From an uncultured Pelagibacteraceae bacterium (GTDB taxonomy: Bacteria > Pseudomonadota > Alphaproteobacteria > Pelagibacterales > Pelagibacteraceae), in assembly GCA_902588975.1 (NCBI GenBank), contig CACIRJ010000001.1, forward strand, positions 21,594 to 85,593: 64,000 bases of DNA, read 5' to 3'. This document shows positions 48,242-57,247 of the stretch, piece after piece; position 1 is the stretch's first letter, and each line of letters starts with the position of its first letter. The position numbers and the translations under genes were made by a program. The notes beneath the pieces are model-generated. The model ran no database searches, had not been told where the DNA came from, and worked only from the letters and a program-made list of their open reading frames with translations.

Positions 48242-48634
48242 ATGAGTTTAAGTGATCCAATAGGTGATATGTTAGCAAGAATTAAAAATGCACAAGCGAG
48301 AAATCACACTAAAGTTGAATTACCATCTTCAAAATTTAAGTCTAAAATTGCTGAGGTATTAAAGTCAGAAGGTTATATTATAGACTACAAAATTAACGAT
48401 GACAAAAAACCGTCAATTGAAATTAATTTAAAATATAACTCAGGTAATCCAGTTATAAATACAATTGAAAGAATTTCTAAACCAGGAAGAAGAATTTTTT
48501 CTAGCGCGAGTAGTTTGCCAAAAATTAATAATGGTCTCGGTATTGCAATTGTATCTACACCACAAGGTGTAATGACAGATGTTGACGCAAGAAAGAAAAA
48601 ACTCGGTGGTGAAATTATTTGTAAGGTTTTTTAA
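48242..48634 (+). CDS. rpsH: 30S ribosomal protein S8
   Basis: Central-domain 16S binder; in E. coli it represses the spc operon at rplE. The 130 residues begin SDPIGDMLARIKNAQ and end GVMTDVDARKKKLGGEIICKVF (named in part). GAAAGGAAAAT is a good ribosome binding site just upstream. Confidence 0.98.
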   Translation: MSLSDPIGDMLARIKNAQARNHTKVELPSSKFKSKIAEVLKSEGYIIDYKINDDKKPSIEINLKYNSGNPVINTIERISKPGRRIFSSASSLPKINNGLGIAIVSTPQGVMTDVDARKKKLGGEIICKVF

Positions 48635-49173
48635 TGTCTAAAATAGGAAAGATAAACATACCAATTCCAGATAAAGTAAAAGTTTTATTATCTGGTAATA
48701 TAGTTAATATTGAAGGTCCGCTCGGTAAACAAGCAATAAAATTAGATTTAGAAATGTTTGAACTTAATATTAATGAAGGTAAAGATGTATCAATAAAACC
48801 TAAAAAACTTGATGACACTTCTAAAAGATTATGGGGAATGAATAGAAGCTTACTTAATAATGCTATTGTTGGAGCAAGCAGTGGTTATGAAAAAATACTT
48901 GAACTCACAGGAGTTGGTTTCAGAGCAGCCTTAAAAGGAAATGTTCTAAATATGCAATTAGGATTTAGTCATGACGTTAATTACGATATTCCAGAAGGTA
49001 TTAAAATAAATGTAGAAAAACAAACAACATTAAAAATAACTGGCTCAAATAAACAACAAGTTGGAATGGTTGCTTCACAAATCAAAAGCTTTAGACCACC
49101 TGAGCCTTATAAAGGAAAAGGAATAAAGGAAAAAGGTCAATATATTTTAAGAAAAGAGGGTAAGAAAAAATAA
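48634..49173 (+). CDS. rplF: 50S ribosomal protein L6
   Basis: Supports the sarcin-ricin loop and factor binding. The 179 residues contain two related domains; [17 protein letters not shown] is the C-terminal signature. Overlaps rpsH and rplR by one base. Confidence 0.98.
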   Translation: MSKIGKINIPIPDKVKVLLSGNIVNIEGPLGKQAIKLDLEMFELNINEGKDVSIKPKKLDDTSKRLWGMNRSLLNNAIVGASSGYEKILELTGVGFRAALKGNVLNMQLGFSHDVNYDIPEGIKINVEKQTTLKITGSNKQQVGMVASQIKSFRPPEPYKGKGIKEKGQYILRKEGKKK

Positions 49174-49523
49174 TGAGATTAAGCACAATCGAAAGAAAAA
49201 AATTTAGAGTAAGAAAAAAACTTAAAAATGTTTCTAAAGATAGATATAGATTAAGTGTTTCAAGATCTGCAAAAAATATAAGTGCACAAATAATAGATGA
49301 TGTAAAAAATATTACATTAGTCTCCGCATCATCGATAGATAAAGAAATTAAAAATCAAAAAAAAAACAAATCAGAATTATCAACTATTGTTGCTGAAACA
49401 TTAGCAAAGAAAGCAAATGAAAAAAATATTAAAAAAATTTATTTTGATAGAGGTATTTATAAATATCATGGAAGAGTTAAAATTTTTGCTGAAACACTTA
49501 GAAAGAATGGGATGGAATTTTAA
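49173..49523 (+). CDS. rplR: 50S ribosomal protein L18
   Basis: 5S rRNA binding protein. The 116 residues show [16 protein letters not shown], the [17 protein letters not shown]-terminal signature and a basic N-terminus. Confidence 0.97.
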   Translation: MRLSTIERKKFRVRKKLKNVSKDRYRLSVSRSAKNISAQIIDDVKNITLVSASSIDKEIKNQKKNKSELSTIVAETLAKKANEKNIKKIYFDRGIYKYHGRVKIFAETLRKNGMEF

Positions 49524-49526
49524 AAT

Positions 49527-50027
49527 ATGGAAAAAAATACAGAGTTTGTTGAAAAATTAGTGCACATAAATAGGATAACCAAAGTTGTTAAAGGTGGAAG
49601 AAGATTTGGTTTTTCTGCTTTAGTTGTAGTTGGTAATCAAAATGGAAAAATTGGTATTGCTCATGCCAAAGCAAAACAAGTTCCTGATGCAATAAAAAAA
49701 GCAAACGAATTAGCTAGAAGAAAACTAATTCAAATTCCTTTAAGAGATGGTCGAACAATTCATCATGACATTTATGGTAAAGATGGTGCTGGAAAAATCA
49801 AATTAAGATCCGCGCCTAAAGGAACAGGTATAATAGCGGGAGGACCAGTTAGAGCAGTCTGTGAGGTACTTGGTATAAAAGATATAGTAGCTAAATCTTT
49901 GGGTACAGCTAACCCTCATAATGTTATTAGAGCATGTATAAAAGCTTTATCAAAACAAAACTCACCAAAAAATATCTCTAATTTAAGAAATAAAAAAATA
50001 TCAGAGATAATTGAGAAAAGAGGATAA
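49527..50027 (+). CDS. rpsE: 30S ribosomal protein S5
   Basis: Accuracy-related protein at the mRNA entry. The 166 residues include [38 protein letters not shown] and [13 protein letters not shown]. Its stop overlaps the rplO start by one base, leaving no room for rpmD, which normally follows. Confidence 0.98.
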   Translation: MEKNTEFVEKLVHINRITKVVKGGRRFGFSALVVVGNQNGKIGIAHAKAKQVPDAIKKANELARRKLIQIPLRDGRTIHHDIYGKDGAGKIKLRSAPKGTGIIAGGPVRAVCEVLGIKDIVAKSLGTANPHNVIRACIKALSKQNSPKNISNLRNKKISEIIEKRG

Positions 50028-50488
50028 TGACATATTTAAATACATTAATTAATCTTAAAACAAAAAAAATTCGTGTAGGAAGAGGTATAGGATCTGGTAA
50101 AGGTAAAACTTCTGGAAGAGGTGTAAAAGGCCAAAAATCAAGATCTGGAGTAGCCATAAAAAGTTTTGAAGGTGGTCAAATGCCACTATATAGAAGACTA
50201 CCTAAAAGAGGTTTCAATCCTATAAACAAAAATGATGTAGCCGTAATAAATTTAGGTGATTTACAAAATCTTATTGAAAGTAACAAAATTAAAGTAGAAG
50301 AGAAAATAAATATTAATACTTTAAAAAAATCAAGATTATTAAGAAAATCAATTAATAAATTTAAAGTTTTATCAAATGGTAATTTTAATTCAAAAATTGA
50401 TATTGAGGCAGATTATTCTTCAAAAAAAGCTAAAGAGAAAATAGAAAAGGCTGGTGGACAAATTACTGTTAAAAATCAATCTAAATAA
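50027..50488 (+). CDS. rplO: 50S ribosomal protein L15
   Basis: Late-assembly 23S protein. The 153 residues include [24 protein letters not shown] (named in part) and [16 protein letters not shown]. Directly follows rpsE rather than rpmD. Confidence 0.97.
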   Translation: MTYLNTLINLKTKKIRVGRGIGSGKGKTSGRGVKGQKSRSGVAIKSFEGGQMPLYRRLPKRGFNPINKNDVAVINLGDLQNLIESNKIKVEEKININTLKKSRLLRKSINKFKVLSNGNFNSKIDIEADYSSKKAKEKIEKAGGQITVKNQSK

Positions 50489-51768
50489 TGAGTGCCTCTA
50501 CACAATCTAACGATTTAAGAAATAGAATACTATTTACACTTTTTATACTTGCTGTTTATAGACTAGGCACATTTGTTCCTCTCCCAGGGATTGATCCTGA
50601 TCAACTCCAAATAATGATGGAAGGTAACCAAAAAGGTTTGCTAGGCATGTTTAATGTTTTTGCGGGTGGTGCTGTAAGCAGAATGGCAATATTTGCTCTC
50701 GGAATAATGCCGTATATATCATCCTCTATTATTGTTCAGTTACTCACAGGTGTTTCAGAATATTTTAAAAATTTAAAGGCACAAGGTGAAATAGGAAGAC
50801 AAAAAATTACTCAAATAACTAGATATGGGACTGTTTTATTGGCAACTATTCAAGGATATGGATTGGCAGTTGGATTAGAGTCGTCAGCAGATTTAGTAAT
50901 TAATCCTGGAATATTTTTTAAAATTTCAACAGTTACAACTATTGTTGCTGGAACAATATTTTTAATGTGGCTAGGTGAACAAATCACGCAAAGAGGAATT
51001 GGTAATGGTATTTCATTAATTATTTTTTCAGGTATTGTAGCTGAAATTCCAAGAGCGTTAGTAACAACTTTTGAATTAGGACGAACTGGTGCGATTTCAA
51101 CGGTAATGATAATTTTTATATTTATATTACTTGTTGCAACTATAATGTTTATTGTTTTTATGGAAAGAGCATTAAGAAAAATTCTTATAAATTATCCGAA
51201 GAGACAAATGGGTAATAAAATGTATGGAGGAGACTCTTCACATTTACCTTTAAAAATTAATTCAGCGGGTGTAATACCTGCGATTTTCGCTTCAGCTTTA
51301 CTACTTTTACCTGTTACATTTTCAAATTTTAATGTTTCACAAAATGAAACATTTTTAAATATTTCATCATATTTCTCACAAGGACAACCTTTGTACATGT
51401 TACTATATGCTTCAGGAATAATATTTTTTACTTTTTTTTATACATCAATAACTTTTAATCCTACTGAAACAGCTGAGAATTTAAGAAAATATGGTGGATT
51501 TGTTCCAGGAATAAGACCGGGAGAAAGTACTGCACTTTATATTGATACAATTTTGACAAGACTAACAACAATAGGTGCTTTATATCTTGCACTAGTTTGT
51601 CTGATGCCAGAATTCCTTATTGCCAATTATCCTATTCCTTTTTATTTAGGTGGTGCTTCTGTTTTAATCGTTGTCGTTGTTGCAATTGATACTGTTACAC
51701 AAATTCAAACAAGGATGATGAGCTCTCAATATGAGCAGCTTATAAAAAAAACAAAATTTGGTAGATAA
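50488..51768 (+). CDS. secY: Preprotein translocase subunit SecY
   Basis: Pore of the Sec translocon, with about ten transmembrane helices in 426 residues. Signatures: YRLGTFVPLPGIDP near the N-terminus, GIMPYISSSIIVQL and FNPTETAENLRKYGGFVPGIRPG (named in part). Overlaps rplO by one base, the usual end of the spc series. Confidence 0.98.
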   Translation: MSASTQSNDLRNRILFTLFILAVYRLGTFVPLPGIDPDQLQIMMEGNQKGLLGMFNVFAGGAVSRMAIFALGIMPYISSSIIVQLLTGVSEYFKNLKAQGEIGRQKITQITRYGTVLLATIQGYGLAVGLESSADLVINPGIFFKISTVTTIVAGTIFLMWLGEQITQRGIGNGISLIIFSGIVAEIPRALVTTFELGRTGAISTVMIIFIFILLVATIMFIVFMERALRKILINYPKRQMGNKMYGGDSSHLPLKINSAGVIPAIFASALLLLPVTFSNFNVSQNETFLNISSYFSQGQPLYMLLYASGIIFFTFFYTSITFNPTETAENLRKYGGFVPGIRPGESTALYIDTILTRLTTIGALYLALVCLMPEFLIANYPIPFYLGGASVLIVVVVAIDTVTQIQTRMMSSQYEQLIKKTKFGR

Positions 51769-52332
51769 GTGAATATAATATTGTTTGGTCCTCCAGGAGC
51801 TGGAAAAGGTACTCAAGCGAAATATCTTGTAAAAAAATTAAATGGATATCAAATTTCTACAGGAGATATTTTAAGAGAGGAAATTAATAAAGATACAGAT
51901 ATAGGAAAAAAAATAATCAATAATATGAATGAAGGAAAATTTGTCAGTGATGAGATTGTTAACAGTCTATTAAAAAATCATGTTTTTGATCCCATCAAAA
52001 AAGAAAAATTAATATTTGACGGCTATCCTAGATCTATTAGCCAAGCTAAAAACTTAGATTTATTATTAAATAATTCAAATCAAAAGATAGATTATATTTT
52101 TTTTTTAAATGTAAACAAAGAAACTATTATTGAAAGAATAAAGAAAAGGAAAATTTTAGAAAAAAGAACTGATGACGATGTATCCACTATATTAAAGAGA
52201 TATGATGTTTATATTGAAACTACTAGACCAGTATTGGATTACTATTCAAAAAATTCAAATTTTCATGAGATTGATGGAACAATGGAAATTGATCAAATAA
52301 CCAGTAAAATAGAGGCTTTTTTAAATGTTTAA
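51769..52332 (+). CDS. adk: Adenylate kinase, short form
   Basis: Interconverts ATP + AMP and 2 ADP. 187 residues, against 214 in E. coli: the long LID domain is replaced by a few residues (RKILEKRTDDD), the usual alphaproteobacterial short type. P-loop GPPGAGKGT at residues 7-15, ISTGDILR and FDGYPRS for AMP binding. Starts with GTG directly after the secY stop. Confidence 0.97.
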   Translation: MNIILFGPPGAGKGTQAKYLVKKLNGYQISTGDILREEINKDTDIGKKIINNMNEGKFVSDEIVNSLLKNHVFDPIKKEKLIFDGYPRSISQAKNLDLLLNNSNQKIDYIFFLNVNKETIIERIKKRKILEKRTDDDVSTILKRYDVYIETTRPVLDYYSKNSNFHEIDGTMEIDQITSKIEAFLNV

Positions 52333-52336
52333 GGCG

Positions 52337-52364
52337 TTGACTTTGATTAATCTTCTTATATAAA
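52337..52364 (+). promoter_or_regulatory. Strong candidate promoter for rpsM-rpsK-rpoA-rplQ, inside an inverted repeat
   Basis: A -35 of TTGACT (52337-52342), 16-base spacer, and -10 of TATAAA (52359-52364) in the 55-bp adk-rpsM gap. A seven-base inverted repeat, TGACTTT (52338-52344) and AAAGTCA (52363-52369), covers both promoter boxes, so a dimeric regulator could sit here. Confidence 0.65.
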
Positions 52365-52387
52365 AGTCACAATTTATCACAAGAATT

Positions 52388-52771
52388 ATGGCTCGTATTG
52401 CAGGTGTAAACATACCACAAAACAAATTAGTTCATATTGGACTTACATATATTTATGGAATTGGGAATAAATTTTCTCAACAAATTTGCACAGAACTAGA
52501 AATACCAAAATCAAAGAGAGTAAATGAATTAACTGATGATCAAATTTTAAAAATTAGAGAGTATATTGATCAAAAATTTACTGTTGAAGGTGATTTAAGA
52601 AGAGAAACATCTTTAAGTATAAAAAGACTAATTGATCTTGCAACTTATAGAGGATCTAGGCATAGAAAAAAACTTCCGGTAAGAGGTCAAAGAACGAGAT
52701 GTAATTCTAGAACTAGAAAAGGAAAAGCAATTGCAATTGCAGGTAAGAAATTAACCCCACTTAAAAAATAA
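52388..52771 (+). CDS. rpsM: 30S ribosomal protein S13
   Basis: Head protein that contacts P-site tRNA and forms bridges. The 127 residues begin [13 protein letters not shown] and contain [18 protein letters not shown]. Only AAG precedes the ATG as a ribosome binding site. rpmJ (L36), sometimes found just upstream, is absent here. First gene of the alpha series. Confidence 0.98.
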   Translation: MARIAGVNIPQNKLVHIGLTYIYGIGNKFSQQICTELEIPKSKRVNELTDDQILKIREYIDQKFTVEGDLRRETSLSIKRLIDLATYRGSRHRKKLPVRGQRTRCNSRTRKGKAIAIAGKKLTPLKK

Positions 52772-53208
52772 TGAAAAAAGAAGCAACTGAAAATAAAGAA
52801 CAGAAAATAGAGTCTAAACCAAAAAAAAGTTCATATTCAAAAAAGAAAAAAGGAAAAAAAAATATTTTAAATGGAATAGCCTATGTTCAGTCAACATTTA
52901 ATAATACTATTGTATCTATAGCTGATACCAATGGAAATGTAGTCTCCTGGGCTTCTGCTGGCCAAAAAGGTTTTAAAGGCTCTCGTAAGTCTACACCATA
53001 TGCAGCACAAGTTGCCGCTGATGCAGCCGCAGCTAAAGCTTTAGAAGTCGGAATGAAAATTTTGTCTGTTGAAGTTAAAGGTCCTGGATCTGGAAGAGAA
53101 ACTGCTTTGAGAGCTTTACAGGCTAGAGGATTTAAAATTATATCAATTAAAGATACAACACCAATGCCACACAATGGTACGAGACCACCTAAAAAAAGGA
53201 GAGTTTAA
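52771..53208 (+). CDS. rpsK: 30S ribosomal protein S11
   Basis: Platform protein near the E site. 145 residues, about 16 longer than E. coli, with a Lys/Glu-rich N-terminal extension (roughly residues 1-30). The core has [16 protein letters not shown] and [14 protein letters not shown]; the end is [14 protein letters not shown]. Overlaps rpsM and rpoA by one base. Confidence 0.97.
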   Translation: MKKEATENKEQKIESKPKKSSYSKKKKGKKNILNGIAYVQSTFNNTIVSIADTNGNVVSWASAGQKGFKGSRKSTPYAAQVAADAAAAKALEVGMKILSVEVKGPGSGRETALRALQARGFKIISIKDTTPMPHNGTRPPKKRRV

Positions 53209-54236
53209 TGGAACAAACAGAAGTAAATTCAAAAAATTGGAAGTCATTAATTAAACCAGGAAAATTAGATGTTCAATTAAGTGATGATAAAACATTTGCA
53301 AAGATCACTGCTGAACCACTAGAAAAAGGATATGGGTTAACACTTGGTAATTCATTAAGAAGAATACTTTTATCCTCTATAAGAGGAACTGCTGTAACAT
53401 CTATTCAGATAGATGGTGTATTGCATGAATTTACATCAATTAAAGGTGTTAGAGAAGATGTCACCGATATAGTATTAAATGTAAAATCTTTAGCTTTAAA
53501 AAGTTCATCTGATGAACAAAAAAAATTAATACTTGATGCTAAAGGTCCCGGAGAAATAAAGGCATCAGATATATCACCTGTTGCTGATATTGAAATTTTA
53601 AATCCAGATTTAGTTATTTGTAATTTAGATGAAAATACTAAGTTTCATATGGAAATGACAGTTGGAACTGGAAAAGGATATGTATCTGCTGATATGAATA
53701 AACCAGAAGAACCACCACTAGGATTAATTGCAATAGACTCTTTATTTAGTCCAGTTAAAAAGGTTTCTTATTCAGTTAGCACTGCTAGAGAAGGTAAAGC
53801 TTTAGATTACGATAAATTAACAATGGAAGTTGAGACAAATGGGTCAATCTCGGCGGAGGATGCAGTTGCCTACTCTGCTAGAATATTCCAAGATCAACTA
53901 GGAATGTTTGTTAACTTTGATGAGCCACAAGAAGTTATTATAAAAGAGCAACCTTCAGAGCCAGAATTTAATAAGAACTTACTAAGAAAAGTTGACGAAT
54001 TAGAACTTTCTGTAAGATCAATGAATTGTCTCAAAAATGATAATATTATTTATATCGGTGATTTAGTTCAAAAATCTGAGGGTGAAATGTTAAGAACACC
54101 TAATTTTGGTAGAAAATCGTTAAATGAGATTAAAGAAGTATTAACTGGAATGTCATTGTATCTTGGAATGGAAATTCCAAATTGGCCGCCAGATAATATT
54201 GCTGAATTATCTAAAAAACTAGAGGAAGCTATCTAA
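53208..54236 (+). CDS. rpoA: RNA polymerase subunit alpha
   Basis: Assembly platform and activator contact of RNA polymerase. The 342 residues hold the N-terminal dimer domain ([22 protein letters not shown], named in part), a linker around residue 240, and the C-terminal domain with the helix-hairpin-helix region [17 protein letters not shown]. Confidence 0.99.
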   Translation: MEQTEVNSKNWKSLIKPGKLDVQLSDDKTFAKITAEPLEKGYGLTLGNSLRRILLSSIRGTAVTSIQIDGVLHEFTSIKGVREDVTDIVLNVKSLALKSSSDEQKKLILDAKGPGEIKASDISPVADIEILNPDLVICNLDENTKFHMEMTVGTGKGYVSADMNKPEEPPLGLIAIDSLFSPVKKVSYSVSTAREGKALDYDKLTMEVETNGSISAEDAVAYSARIFQDQLGMFVNFDEPQEVIIKEQPSEPEFNKNLLRKVDELELSVRSMNCLKNDNIIYIGDLVQKSEGEMLRTPNFGRKSLNEIKEVLTGMSLYLGMEIPNWPPDNIAELSKKLEEAI

Positions 54237-54679
54237 TGAGACATAAAATGGGCTATAAAAAGCTCAACAGAAATTCAGAACATAGAAAAGCCCTCATTAA
54301 AAATATGCTCAACTCATTAATAAAATATGAGCAAATTACAACAACATTGCCCAAAGCAAAAGTTTTAAAACCTCAAGCTGACAAGATTATAACATTGGGT
54401 AAGAAAGATACTTTATCTAATACAAAAACTTTAATTTCAAAATTGCAAGATATTAAATCTACAAATAAAGTTAAAAAAACTCTTTCCAAAAGATATGAAA
54501 ATAGAAAAGGTGGATATACGAGAATTATTAAGGCTGGATTTAGATATGGGGATAATGCGCCAATGGCGGTAATAGAATTTGTAGATAGAGATGTTGAAGC
54601 AAAAAGAGTTGATAAAAAGAAAAAAAACCCAACTAAAGATACACCAAAAGTAGAAGATAAAAACCAAGCTACAGCTTAA
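54236..54679 (+). CDS. rplQ: 50S ribosomal protein L17
   Basis: Exit-side 23S protein. 147 residues, about 20 longer than E. coli, with a basic tail rich in Lys and Thr. Core start [20 protein letters not shown] and RAGFRYGD-type AGFRYGDNAPMAVIEFVDR. Last gene of the ribosomal block. Confidence 0.97.
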   Translation: MRHKMGYKKLNRNSEHRKALIKNMLNSLIKYEQITTTLPKAKVLKPQADKIITLGKKDTLSNTKTLISKLQDIKSTNKVKKTLSKRYENRKGGYTRIIKAGFRYGDNAPMAVIEFVDRDVEAKRVDKKKKNPTKDTPKVEDKNQATA

Positions 54680-54699
54680 TCTTTAATTCATATTTTATT

Positions 54700-54722
54700 T
54701 AATTGATGTTGTAAATCAATTA
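54700..54722 (+). terminator. Possible 3' hairpin after rplQ
   Basis: Eight-base perfect arms TAATTGAT/ATCAATTA around a seven-base loop, 20 bases after the rplQ stop. All A/T except one pair and without a clean U-run. TTGATG plus TAATAT 16 bases on could instead be promoter boxes for the next gene, overlapping the hairpin. Confidence 0.35.
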
Positions 54723-54744
54723 CCTAATATTTTATATTAATGAG

Positions 54745-55662
54745 ATGAAAAATATAATTTTTCAATTAATTATAATATTTTTTTTTACAACTAATAATTT
54801 AAAAGCAAATCCACCAAAAATTGATGGGTTTCAATTTTATACTTTGGATAACGATGACATGCCATGGTTTAATTTAAATAATGAAGAAGATTTAATAGAC
54901 TTATCAAATATCGATTGCCAATGGAGTCATGGAAAAAAAACCAAATGTAGAATGCACTTATCACCTTTATATAACTTTCCTGAAAATGGTGTATCAATTC
55001 AAAATGAAAATGTTAGATCTGGCAAATATGCTTGGAAATTTAAAAATGGTGATGGAGATTGTGGTCAACAAAAAAAATCAGATGAGTGTAATACCTTTAG
55101 AGAAAGATCTGAAGTAAGCATGTTAGGATTAAAGTCTAAAAATACATGGTTCAAATTTAGTATTTATATACCTGAAAATAGTGAATTTACTATTCCTATA
55201 AGTAATACTATATGGCAAATACATTCTAAAGCGGGTCCAGTTAATTTTATGTTTAGAATTGCTCCAAATGGAGATTTACAATGGACAGATTTTGTTAATC
55301 ATAGTTTCGGAGGTTTTGACACTTATAAAATTTTAGAAGCAAATAATGTAAAAGGTAAATGGAATGATTTTGTTATTAATATAGAATTTGTTGAATGGCC
55401 AAATAAGAGTTTTATTAAGATTTGGGCTAATAACATGCTTGTAGTTAATTACAATGGATTCACTAATAATAATATAAGTAAACAGTCGTATATGAAGTTT
55501 GGAATATACAAAAGTAATATTAATAGGTTTAATATAATGCATAAAGGTAATCCTCCAAAAAGAGCTGATACCATTGTATATTATGACTCCATAGCTATAG
55601 GTAAAAAGTGCAAAGACCTTAAGCTAGATCAAGAAAACAATAGTTGCAAAAAATTAAAATAA
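54745..55662 (+). CDS. Secreted polysaccharide-lyase-like protein (heparin lyase I fold)
   Basis: A 305-residue exported protein. Residues 1-21 are a signal peptide (hydrophobic core, cleavage after LKA). The mature part looks like the heparin lyase I / Polysacc_lyase (PF14099) jelly-roll: RSGKYAWKFKNGDGD near 91-105, ERSEV at 120-124, WFKFSIYIPE, and VKGKWNDFVINIEF followed by a VNYNG strand. Six Cys (58, 68, 106, 115 and two near the end) suggest disulfides in the periplasm. Sugar substrate and activity are not readable from the sequence; a binding-only role is possible. Stands alone between rplQ and a pseudouridine synthase. Confidence 0.65.
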   Translation: MKNIIFQLIIIFFFTTNNLKANPPKIDGFQFYTLDNDDMPWFNLNNEEDLIDLSNIDCQWSHGKKTKCRMHLSPLYNFPENGVSIQNENVRSGKYAWKFKNGDGDCGQQKKSDECNTFRERSEVSMLGLKSKNTWFKFSIYIPENSEFTIPISNTIWQIHSKAGPVNFMFRIAPNGDLQWTDFVNHSFGGFDTYKILEANNVKGKWNDFVINIEFVEWPNKSFIKIWANNMLVVNYNGFTNNNISKQSYMKFGIYKSNINRFNIMHKGNPPKRADTIVYYDSIAIGKKCKDLKLDQENNSCKKLK

Positions 55663-55664
55663 AA

Positions 55665-56573
55665 ATGAAAAAATCAATTAATGTAGATAAATCTTTTAAT
55701 GACATGCGTGTTGATAGATTTATTCGAAATCATTTAGGAAAAATTCCACAAGGACTAATTGAAAAAAATCTAAGAAATGGAAAATTAAAATTAAATCAAA
55801 AAAAAGTAAAAAGCTCCCAAAAAGTTAAAACTGGTGACAAACTTAATATTTATAATTTAAATTTTGAGGAAAAAATTGAGCAATACAAAAAAAAATATAA
55901 TCCTAGTAATGAAATTATAAAAGAAAATGAAGATTTAATTATTGAAAATAATGACAATTTTGTTGTTTTAAATAAACAATCTGGAATTTCAGTACAGGGT
56001 GGTACAAAATCTAAAAAGAATATAATTGATATATTTGCAAAAAGTAATTTATTTAGAGATGAAAAGCCTTACTCTGTACACAGATTAGATAAAGATACTT
56101 CTGGAGTTTTTATAATTGCAAAGAATAGGGAAACAGCCCAACTGCTCACTTCACTTTTTAGATTAAGAAAGGTTTATAAAACCTATTTAGCAATATGTAA
56201 TGGTGAATTAATTTTAATTGATAAAGGTGTGATAAAAGATGATTTGATAAGATTTGAAAATAAAAAAAAAATTGTTGAAAAAGCAGAAACAAAATATGAA
56301 ATCTTAGATAAAAATAATAATGCGACCTTCATCCAGCTAAATCCAATTACAGGAAGAAAACACCAACTAAGAAAACAATTATTTAATTTAGGAAATTCTA
56401 TTATTGGTGATAAAAAATATAATTCAACAAATAACTCAAAAATAAATAATAAAAATCTAATGTTACATTCTTATGAAATAAAATTTAAAATAAATGAGAA
56501 AAAATATACTTTTAGAGCCACACCGCCAGATTATTTCAGAAATATGTTAAAAACTAAAAGACTTAATTTTTAA
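55665..56573 (+). CDS. rluC: RluC/RluD-family 23S rRNA pseudouridine synthase
   Basis: Isomerises uridines in 23S rRNA. 302 residues from the ATG at 55665, two bases after the lyase-like gene; a TTG seven codons earlier lies inside that gene and is less likely. An N-terminal S4 domain ([20 protein letters not shown]) is followed by the catalytic motif [10 protein letters not shown] with the essential Asp, and RKHQLRKQL. Closest to RluC, but the exact uridines cannot be told from sequence. Its last 11 bases overlap the convergent lipB end. Confidence 0.85.
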   Translation: MKKSINVDKSFNDMRVDRFIRNHLGKIPQGLIEKNLRNGKLKLNQKKVKSSQKVKTGDKLNIYNLNFEEKIEQYKKKYNPSNEIIKENEDLIIENNDNFVVLNKQSGISVQGGTKSKKNIIDIFAKSNLFRDEKPYSVHRLDKDTSGVFIIAKNRETAQLLTSLFRLRKVYKTYLAICNGELILIDKGVIKDDLIRFENKKKIVEKAETKYEILDKNNNATFIQLNPITGRKHQLRKQLFNLGNSIIGDKKYNSTNNSKINNKNLMLHSYEIKFKINEKKYTFRATPPDYFRNMLKTKRLNF

Positions 56574-57186
56574 TATTTGATAGAAAATTCTTTATCAAAT
56601 CATCCTCAATATTTTTATAATTTTGGTTTTTGATATTTATTAAATTTGAAACACCTCTATCTCTAACTCCACAAGGAACTATCTTTTTATAAACATTAAG
56701 ATCATTAGAGATATTTAATGCAAAGCCGTGATAAGCAATCCATTTCTTTACTTTTATACCTATTGCTGCAATTTTATCTATCTTACCAGATTTGTGTTCA
56801 AACCAAATTCCAATATTTTTTCTATCAGCAAAACAATTTATATTGTAATTTTTTAGAGTATTTATAATTGTCTTTTCAATTGCAGTTATAATTTTTTTTA
56901 TATTTTTGCCTCTTTTGTTTAAGTCAATCACAAAATAAAAAACTAATTGACCTGGACCATGATATGTTATTTTTCCACCTCTATTTGTTTTAATAAATTT
57001 TATAGATTTATCTAAAATCTCATTATCACTAAAACTTGTTCCACCAGTATAAATCTCTTCATGTTCAAGTATCCAAATAAGTTCTTTATTTTTATTCACT
57101 TTGATTTGCTCCAATCTATCTTCAAGTATATCTATCGCAGATTTATATTTTATTGGTTTTACTGACTTTTTGATCTCTATTGTCAT
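56563..57186 (-). CDS. lipB: Octanoyl-[ACP]:protein N-octanoyltransferase
   Basis: Transfers octanoate from ACP to lipoyl domains, first step of endogenous lipoate synthesis. The 207 residues contain [15 protein letters not shown] near 68-82, the catalytic Lys138 ([11 protein letters not shown]) and Cys172 ([13 protein letters not shown]), matching E. coli K135 and C169. lipA is not in the window. Divergent from mgtE over 61 bp. Confidence 0.95.
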   Translation of the reverse strand: MTIEIKKSVKPIKYKSAIDILEDRLEQIKVNKNKELIWILEHEEIYTGGTSFSDNEILDKSIKFIKTNRGGKITYHGPGQLVFYFVIDLNKRGKNIKKIITAIEKTIINTLKNYNINCFADRKNIGIWFEHKSGKIDKIAAIGIKVKKWIAYHGFALNISNDLNVYKKIVPCGVRDRGVSNLINIKNQNYKNIEDDLIKNFLSNIKN

Positions 57187-57247
57187 TATAAAATTGTATT
57201 ATTTTTATTTTGTATTAATAGTGCCAACTAAATTATAGGTAAATTTT

